From the NCBI GenBank assembly GCA_007136565.1, contig SLGS01000030.1, positions 1-11,477 of the forward strand: a DNA stretch of 11,477 bases, given 5' to 3'. The position numbers were made by a program, and so were the translations under genes. The DNA comes from Clostridia bacterium (GTDB lineage: Bacteria; Bacillota; Sulfobacillia; SLMV01). Position 1 is the stretch's first letter; each line of letters starts with the position of its first letter. The notes beneath the pieces were generated by a model. That model had not been told where the DNA came from. It saw only the letters and a list, made by a program, of their open reading frames with translations, and made no database searches. Shown here one piece after another: positions 7,389 through 11,477 of this stretch.

Positions 7389-8512
7389 CACGGTTGCCAT
7401 ATCCCGGGGATCTCGCGGCCACAGTTCGAACAATGCCCGTCGTCGAGGTGGACTTCGTTGACGGTGAAGTGGTGCCTTTCTATCAGTGGCGAATCGCACT
7501 CGGGGCAGAAGGTCGAGTTCCTTTCGTGTCCGGGCACATTACCTATGACCACGAATTGCAGTCCTTCCTCCTTCGCGATTTCATAGGCCATCTCCAACGT
7601 ATCGACCGGGGTAGCCGGAAGCGTAGGGAGCCGATAGGCGGGAGAAAAGCGGTTGAAGTGCAGCGGAATATCGGTGCCGAGGTTTGTCGCTATCCAGCGG
7701 CACATCTGCCTGATTTGCTCGGGGTCGTCATTCAACGTCGGAATGACGAGGTTGACGATCTCCAACCATACTCCCTCTTGCCGGATTATCTCGAGGGTAT
7801 CCAGTACAGGCTCCAAACGACCCTCGGTAACATCGCGGTAGAAGTCTTCGTCGAAGGCCTTGAGGTCAATGGTGACTGCGTCGGTGTACTCCAGCAGGGC
7901 CCGGAGGGGTTCGGGACTCATGGATCCGTTCGAGTGAAAGATCACGTTGATGCCGGCTTCTTGGGCCAGCTTCGCTGTATCGTAAGCGTATTCGTAGAAT
8001 GAGGTCGGTTCGTTATAGGTGAAGGAAATGGTGGGGATCCCGCGGCGCTGGGCTTCCTCCACCAGGTCGGCGGGACTGCGCTCGAATGTTCGTCCGACGG
8101 TTTCTACGTCACGTTGAGATAGAGGCCAGTTGTGGCAAAATCTGCAGTGGAAGTTGCAGCCTGCCGTCCCGATACAGAGTATCTGGCTTCCCGGCAGGAA
8201 GTGATGCTGTGGTTCCTTTTCCACCGGGTCAACCTGGATCGCCGAAGGTTTACCGTATACGATGTTGTACAGAGTGCCGTCGATATTCTTCCGGTTTCGG
8301 CAATACCCGAGGTCGCCCTCCGCTACGATGCAGCGGCGAAAACATATTCCGCACTCGACGGTGTCGTTCCCGATGTTTCGGTAGTACATCGTTTCGCGGA
8401 AGACTATGGAGTCCTCGGCATCTTCGGGTGGTTTTTCCAAGGTGACGTAGATCACCGCCGCGGCGACGAGCAGTAGACAGATTATCGTGACCAGTCTTCG
8501 GTCGATGCTCAC
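7388..8512 (-). CDS. AmmeMemoRadiSam-type radical SAM enzyme with N-terminal membrane anchor
   Basis: This 374-aa protein is related to pyruvate-formate-lyase-activating-type radical SAM enzymes. In order: an anchor (residues 5-23, DRRLVTIICLLLVAAAV) followed by an acidic linker; a four-cysteine N-terminal cluster CGICFRRC plus GYCRNR (C54, C57, C61, C71); the radical SAM motif CNFHCRFC (C119, C123, C126), which binds the SAM-cleaving 4Fe-4S cluster; FTYNEP; HSNG; TIDLKAF; and a C-terminal zinc-ribbon pattern (C336, C339, C361, C364) ending in the family's typical IPGIW. The anchor is extra relative to the usual cytoplasmic form, and the twin Arg before the hydrophobic stretch resembles a weak Tat signal. 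The family is named for co-occurrence with AMMECR1 and MEMO1 proteins, neither of which is here; its reaction is unknown. The GTG start has GGAGG 8 nt upstream. First gene of the minus-strand operon. Confidence 0.92.
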   Translation of the reverse strand: MSIDRRLVTIICLLLVAAAVIYVTLEKPPEDAEDSIVFRETMYYRNIGNDTVECGICFRRCIVAEGDLGYCRNRKNIDGTLYNIVYGKPSAIQVDPVEKEPQHHFLPGSQILCIGTAGCNFHCRFCHNWPLSQRDVETVGRTFERSPADLVEEAQRRGIPTISFTYNEPTSFYEYAYDTAKLAQEAGINVIFHSNGSMSPEPLRALLEYTDAVTIDLKAFDEDFYRDVTEGRLEPVLDTLEIIRQEGVWLEIVNLVIPTLNDDPEQIRQMCRWIATNLGTDIPLHFNRFSPAYRLPTLPATPVDTLEMAYEIAKEEGLQFVVIGNVPGHERNSTFCPECDSPLIERHHFTVNEVHLDDGHCSNCGREIPGIWQP

Positions 8513-8618
8513 GGCATTCGCCTCCGTTCCCCAGGGCCAGAGAACACGGTGAAGTCGTGTGGAAGATTAACCGATAAGTGCCGGGATTTGCGAGTCCCCC
8601 AAAATTCGTCGGTGAACG

Positions 8619-8663
8619 ACCTATTCTACGACCGGGAAACGGAGTCCTCGTTGGAGAATAGGT
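8619..8663. repeat. Long imperfect hairpin upstream of the kynureninase-like gene
   Basis: ACCTATTCT (8619-8627) faces AGAATAGGT (8655-8663), a perfect 9-bp pair. The stem extends inward as ACGA (8628-8631) with TCGT (8648-8651) after a 3-nt bulge (TGG). The apical part is about 16 nt. It ends 51 nt before the TTG start at 8715. It could be a protein operator or a leader RNA structure. There is no T tract after it on either strand, so it is not a classic terminator. Confidence 0.5.
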
Positions 8664-8673
8664 GTCGGGGATC

Positions 8674-8693
8674 GGAGTATTCGTGGGAGTATT
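8674..8693 (+). repeat. Tandem direct repeat GGAGTATT
   Basis: GGAGTATT occurs at 8674-8681 and again at 8686-8693, 12 nt apart. The flanks are also similar (cGGAGTATTc and gGGAGTATTt). It lies just before the ribosome binding site of the gene starting at 8715. The copies could be two half-sites for a regulator, or a chance duplication. Confidence 0.35.
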
Positions 8694-8714
8694 TTTCATA
8701 AAGGGGGATTCATC

Positions 8715-9863
8715 TTGACCAGAGGGAGTAACTCGGGCGGCGGAGACCTGGATCGTCAATTGGCATCGTACAGGAATGAGTTTCCGGTGCTGCAGAACAA
8801 GCTTTATCTCAACAGTTGCTCGTTGGGCGCGATTCCCCATAGGGCTCTCGATGCGCTTGACGAGTTCGGCGGGGACTGGGCCTCGGAGGGAACCGTGGCC
8901 TGGGAAAAATGGATGAAGAAGTCGGATCTGTTGCGTAGACGATTGGCGGATCTCCTCGGAGTTTCTCCGCGAACCATATGCCTGCAGCCCAACGTGTCGG
9001 CGGCTCTGGCATCTATCGCATCAGTAATGGACTTCCAAAGCCGATCCCAGGTGGTGTCATCGACCCTGGAATTCCCAACCGTGCTCTATCAATGGCAGAC
9101 TCGCGAAGGTATCGACTTGCGCCTCGCGGACAGTCCCGACGGAATAGGGGTGCCTCGGGAGTCATACGTGGATCTCATCGGACCTGATACCGCCCTGGTA
9201 CCGATTTCCCACGTGCTATACGGCACGGGGGCCATCCAGGATGTTCGCGGGATAACCGCGCATGCTCACGAGGAGGGAGCGCGGGTACTCTTGGACACGT
9301 ACCATTCCGCCGGTGTGATGCCTGTGGATCTCGCCCGGCTGGAGGTCGATTTCGCCGTCGGTGGTGTCCTGAAGTGGCTTTGCGGAGGGCCGGGTTGCGC
9401 CTTCTTGTACGTCCGGGAAGATCTGCTGGATGAGTTAAATCCCGCGGGTATTGGCTGGTTCGCCCATGCCGATCAATTCGCCTTCTCGCCCGAGTTCGAG
9501 CCGTCGGAGGATGCGACCAAGTTCTCTTTCGGTACTCCCGCCGTGGGACCGATTTACACGGCACTGGCCAGCCTGGAGATATTCGAAGAGATCGGGATGG
9601 ATCAGATCAGGGAGAAGAATGTGGCCTTGATCGACCGACTGGTGGAAGGTGCCCGAGATCTCGGGCTCGACATGTATTCGCCCGAGGACCCCGATCGCCG
9701 AGGAGGAGCAGTATTCATCGGTGTCGATAACCCCCACGAAGTCCTCGCCAGGTTGGTTGAAGCCGAAGTTGTCGTGGATGTTAGGGGAGGGAAGGTTCGC
9801 GTCTCCCCGCATTTCTACAATACCCGCGAGGAAATCGATGCTTTTCTCGATCTCCTCGCCTGA
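8715..9863 (+). CDS. Kynureninase-like class V aminotransferase-fold PLP enzyme
   Basis: The 382-aa protein has the fold-type I PLP layout of the kynureninase / isopenicillin-N-epimerase-like group. NKLYLNSCSLGAIP (28-41) matches the kynureninase-style N-terminal YLxxxSLGxxP. EFPTVLYQW (119-127) sits where kynureninase has its FPTD-type segment. LLDTYHSAG (192-200) supplies the Asp194 that contacts the PLP pyridine nitrogen and a nearby His197. GGVLKWLCGGPG (216-227) contains the probable Schiff-base Lys220, and SFGTPAVGP (271-279) closes the active site. Function could be kynurenine cleavage, desulfuration or racemisation/epimerisation; no tryptophan-degradation gene is adjacent, so true kynureninase activity is not claimed. 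The TTG start is supported by AAGGGGGAT about 6 nt before it. It stands alone, divergent from the radical SAM operon and ended by a strong hairpin. Confidence 0.85.
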   Translation: MTRGSNSGGGDLDRQLASYRNEFPVLQNKLYLNSCSLGAIPHRALDALDEFGGDWASEGTVAWEKWMKKSDLLRRRLADLLGVSPRTICLQPNVSAALASIASVMDFQSRSQVVSSTLEFPTVLYQWQTREGIDLRLADSPDGIGVPRESYVDLIGPDTALVPISHVLYGTGAIQDVRGITAHAHEEGARVLLDTYHSAGVMPVDLARLEVDFAVGGVLKWLCGGPGCAFLYVREDLLDELNPAGIGWFAHADQFAFSPEFEPSEDATKFSFGTPAVGPIYTALASLEIFEEIGMDQIREKNVALIDRLVEGARDLGLDMYSPEDPDRRGGAVFIGVDNPHEVLARLVEAEVVVDVRGGKVRVSPHFYNTREEIDAFLDLLA

Positions 9864-9867
9864 GAGA

Positions 9868-9900
9868 GGGCCCGCACCGTTCTTCGAGCGGTGCGAGCCC
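9868..9900. terminator. Hairpin between convergent genes, probable bidirectional terminator
   Basis: GGGCCCGCACCG (9868-9879) pairs with CGGTGCGAGCCC (9889-9900), 11 of 12 positions complementary, around a 9-nt loop TTCTTCGAG. It begins 4 nt after the kynureninase-like stop and ends 8 nt before the stop of the convergent dehydrogenase. This position between two convergent 3' ends is typical for a shared terminator. No T tract follows on either strand, so it may work as an RNA 3'-end stabiliser or a T-less hairpin terminator. Confidence 0.7.
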
Positions 9901-9908
9901 TCGGGTCC

Positions 9909-10631
9909 TCAGCCCCAGGGGTGGGCGATCGGGTTGATGATGGCCTCGTTTACCACGAACTCCGGCGGAGTCGTGGCGAGATATCCGACCAGCCTCGCGA
10001 CTTCTCCGGGGTCCATTATTTCGCGTCGGGGCTTGGCTCCAACGGGTGCGCCTCTCCACCCCGTATCCATGGATCCCGGGTAGAGCGCGGTGGCCCGCAC
10101 GTTGTGCTCGCTGCCGGATGCGGCTATTGCGGCGGTCAATCCCTCTAGCCCGAACTTTGAACTTGCGTATCCCGGACTTCCGCCACCCCTCTTGCCGGCG
10201 CCGCCGGAGACGTTGATTACATATCCCGCTTCACCCGCGATGAGGAGATTCCAAAGGGCCCGGGTTAGATAGAAGGCTCCGGACAAGTTGACGCCCATGA
10301 CCTGATTCCAGTCTTCGAACGCGGTCTCGGGAACGCTGCGCGGGGCCGGGATCCCGGCATTGTTCACCAGGAAATCGCACCGCCCATATCGTTGGCCGAT
10401 TTCCGCCGCCGTGCGTTCGACGACCGATACATCCGTGATGTCACATGGGAATCCCTCCGCGGCGAATCCTCGCGAGCGAATATCTTCCGCTACGGCCTCG
10501 AGATCATCGGCACTCCTTGCGATTAGTATTGCCCGAGCCCCGCGCGAGGCCAACTCGAGGGCGATCTCTCTTCCGAGGCCTCGGCTGGCACCGCTTACGA
10601 CGGCGACTTTTCCTTCGAGCATCCCGTTCAT
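9909..10631 (-). CDS. Short-chain dehydrogenase/reductase (SDR), 3-oxoacyl-ACP-reductase-like
   Basis: This is a classical SDR of 240 aa: cofactor loop SGASRGLG (13-20), Arg39 at the end of the second strand (suggesting NADPH preference), NNAG (90-93), structural Asn115, and a catalytic triad of Ser142, Tyr155 and Lys159 (YASSK). After the active site is YPGSMDTG (184-191). The C terminus INPIAHPWG is short and lacks extra domains. The substrate cannot be read from sequence; carbonyl or 3-oxoacyl reduction are possible. The ATG at 10631 has an excellent ribosome binding site (GGGAGGT, 6 nt spacing). A longer frame reaching 10685 would run through a perfect hairpin and add Arg/Gly/Pro-rich non-family sequence, so it is rejected. 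It is convergent with the kynureninase-like gene and downstream of the surface-type gene on the same strand. Confidence 0.92.
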   Translation of the reverse strand: MNGMLEGKVAVVSGASRGLGREIALELASRGARAILIARSADDLEAVAEDIRSRGFAAEGFPCDITDVSVVERTAAEIGQRYGRCDFLVNNAGIPAPRSVPETAFEDWNQVMGVNLSGAFYLTRALWNLLIAGEAGYVINVSGGAGKRGGGSPGYASSKFGLEGLTAAIAASGSEHNVRATALYPGSMDTGWRGAPVGAKPRREIMDPGEVARLVGYLATTPPEFVVNEAIINPIAHPWG

Positions 10632-10649
10632 AGTTAGACCTCCCAAAGG

Positions 10650-10680
10650 TTGGCGGGGAGGACGAACTCCTCCCCGCCAA
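10650..10680 (-). terminator. Perfect 13-bp GC-rich hairpin between the surface-protein gene and the SDR gene
   Basis: TTGGCGGGGAGGA (10650-10662) is perfectly complementary to TCCTCCCCGCCAA (10668-10680), with a 5-nt loop. On the minus strand it lies 25 nt after the TAG of the upstream gene, so it is a likely terminator. Only a weak CCTTT follows. The same strand then continues into the SDR ribosome binding site GGGAGGT, which resembles the hairpin arm GGGGAGGA, so the structure could also affect SDR expression. Confidence 0.75.
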
Positions 10681-10705
10681 CGCATGCGAACTATTTGGCT
10701 CTAGG

Positions 10706-11477
10706 CTAGCGGTTCGTACCCGGAGGCCCGACCAGCATCACCCGGGCGACGTCGTCGGATCCCATGAGCAGTTTGACGTAATCTCCTCGGGCGAAGTCGC
10801 CCGTCGGTCCACCGGTCAGGTGCCCGTCGTCATAGTAGTATCGTAGACCTCCGATGATCACGTAATGACCATCGTCATCTTCTCCGATTTCCAGGATGTA
10901 CCCGGCAATTATATTGTCGGCTATCACCTGCATGCTGTGCAGGTGGACGTCGAGTCCACCGGCTTCATCATCATCCGCCGCCCTGATCGTTGCGATCAGG
11001 TAGGCATTTAGGTTGTCGTATAATTCCGTCTCTATGCGGGACAGACCAACCAGTTGACCGTCCACCGTGATTTCGGTGCGGTCCGTGACCAGGAACGTGA
11101 AACCCTTGCCCTCGGAATCCAGAAAGCTGACTTGGCCCCCGCGTTCCTCGCCGTAGGCGGGCGTAATCCCCGTCAAGACCACGTCGACGTGAGTATCTCG
11201 GTATGCGTCAATTCGCTCCACCCGGCCGTTTTCGTCCAGCGCGAGGCGAAGATCGTCCCCCGCGAGCAGAAGATCTTGCAGATCCTCGAAATTCCGGATG
11301 CCATCGTCGCCCCTCTTGCGCGGATCCCCGCCGTTTACTGCGACCAGGAGTTCATCGGTGGATACCGGTGTCAATGCTCGGCCATCTGCGAGCAGGATGA
11401 GGTCATCCTCGGTCCACTCAACGAATACATCTTCAATCCTGTACCGGTCATCCGCCGTTATGTAAGCGACCTCGCCG
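10706..11477 (-). CDS. Acidic beta-repeat protein, surface/S-layer-associated-like, C-terminal part (5' end outside window)
   Basis: The frame is open from the right edge to a TAG at 10706, giving the last 256 residues of a longer protein; a TTG at 11374 is internal. The visible part is very acidic and appears to be built of degenerate repeats of about 70-95 residues. These share a pattern of beta-strand-like segments closing with a G-D-hydrophobic-hydrophobic-x-L unit and a polar V-x-R turn: GDDLRLALDENGRVERI in the first and GDYVKLLMGSDDVARVML in the last. A middle unit has FTFLVTDRTEITVDGQ, resembling short beta repeats found in S-layer-homology and other cell-surface proteins of Bacillota. 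No anchor, catalytic motif or signal peptide is visible because the N terminus is missing. No enzyme function is proposed. A strong hairpin follows its stop. Confidence 0.7.
   Translation of the reverse strand, partial: GEVAYITADDRYRIEDVFVEWTEDDLILLADGRALTPVSTDELLVAVNGGDPRKRGDDGIRNFEDLQDLLLAGDDLRLALDENGRVERIDAYRDTHVDVVLTGITPAYGEERGGQVSFLDSEGKGFTFLVTDRTEITVDGQLVGLSRIETELYDNLNAYLIATIRAADDDEAGGLDVHLHSMQVIADNIIAGYILEIGEDDDGHYVIIGGLRYYYDDGHLTGGPTGDFARGDYVKLLMGSDDVARVMLVGPPGTNR

Larger units (their letters stand above)
8513..8714. other. Divergent intergenic region between the radical SAM operon and the kynureninase-like gene
   Basis: This 202-nt region must contain promoters for both directions. 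No consensus -35/-10 pair stands out on either strand. On the left are CGGAGGCG, the radical SAM ribosome binding site on the minus strand, and a G+C-rich segment. On the right the sequence turns A+T-rich (GTATTTTTCATAAAG) before AAGGGGGAT, the ribosome binding site of the TTG-started plus-strand gene. A long imperfect hairpin and a tandem GGAGTATT repeat, listed separately, sit on the right half and suggest regulation of the plus-strand gene. No small open frame of note was seen. Confidence 0.6.

Noticed and set aside
6055..7422. 455-residue minus-strand open frame inside the spermidine-synthase-like gene
   Set aside because: It lies in a shifted frame of a recognised gene, rich in Arg, Gly and Pro, with no motifs.
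7389..7499. Longer N terminus of the spermidine-synthase-like gene starting at 7499
   Set aside because: It would overlap the radical SAM gene by 112 nt and adds an Arg/Pro-rich stretch read from the zinc-ribbon-coding region in another frame. The ATG at 7388 with a TGATG overlap is the ordinary operon solution.
10632..10685. Longer N terminus of the SDR starting at 10685
   Set aside because: It would translate through a perfect 13-bp hairpin and yields non-family sequence. The ATG at 10631 has GGGAGGT at ideal spacing and puts the cofactor motif at the usual position.
11375..11477. TTG at 11374 as the true start of the acidic protein
   Set aside because: The same frame stays open to the window edge and the upstream residues continue the same acidic beta-type composition, so the TTG is internal.

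Overview
The window is a G+C-rich bacterial chromosome segment with compact gene packing, frequent GTG and TTG starts and clear Shine-Dalgarno sequences. The gene content (TatD next to RsmA, a YkuK-type RNase H-like protein, a rhodanese-less ThiI directly behind a NifS-type cysteine desulfurase, and an acidic repetitive surface-type protein) suggests a Bacillota-like (Firmicutes) lineage, probably a deep-branching, high-GC one. That assignment is inference from gene content. No rRNA, tRNA, CRISPR array, transposase or phage gene is visible.

Layout, left to right. Positions 1-1141, plus strand: the 3' end of tatD, then rsmA (16S rRNA dimethyltransferase). Positions 1142-1355: a gene-free gap that ends in an excellent extended -10 promoter. 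Positions 1356-1874, plus: ykuK. Positions 1917-8512, minus: a run of five genes. In transcription order these are a membrane-anchored AmmeMemoRadiSam-type radical SAM enzyme, a large membrane protein with an inserted spermidine-synthase-like domain, a CcdA/DsbD-like small membrane protein, then after a 112-nt gap a cysteine desulfurase and thiI. Positions 8513-8714: a divergent intergenic region with an imperfect hairpin and a short direct repeat. Positions 8715-9863, plus: a kynureninase-like PLP enzyme. A strong hairpin then separates it from a convergent short-chain dehydrogenase (9909-10631, minus). A perfect 13-bp hairpin (10650-10680) separates that from the 3' end of a long acidic beta-repeat protein that runs off the right edge.

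How the genes work together. nifS and thiI form a 4-thiouridine (s4U) tRNA sulfur-relay pair with a 16-nt spacer. The first three genes of the minus-strand run are almost certainly one transcription and translation unit (TGATG overlap, then a 20-nt overlap). All three products look membrane-bound, and no function is known for the combination. The radical SAM enzyme carries an N-terminal hydrophobic anchor preceded by twin arginines. The spermidine-synthase-like domain has lost residues needed for aminopropyl transfer. The third protein has the paired membrane cysteines of thiol-electron carriers. This three-gene unit is the best candidate for an undescribed system. The idea that it performs redox or radical chemistry at the membrane or outside the cytoplasm is inference.
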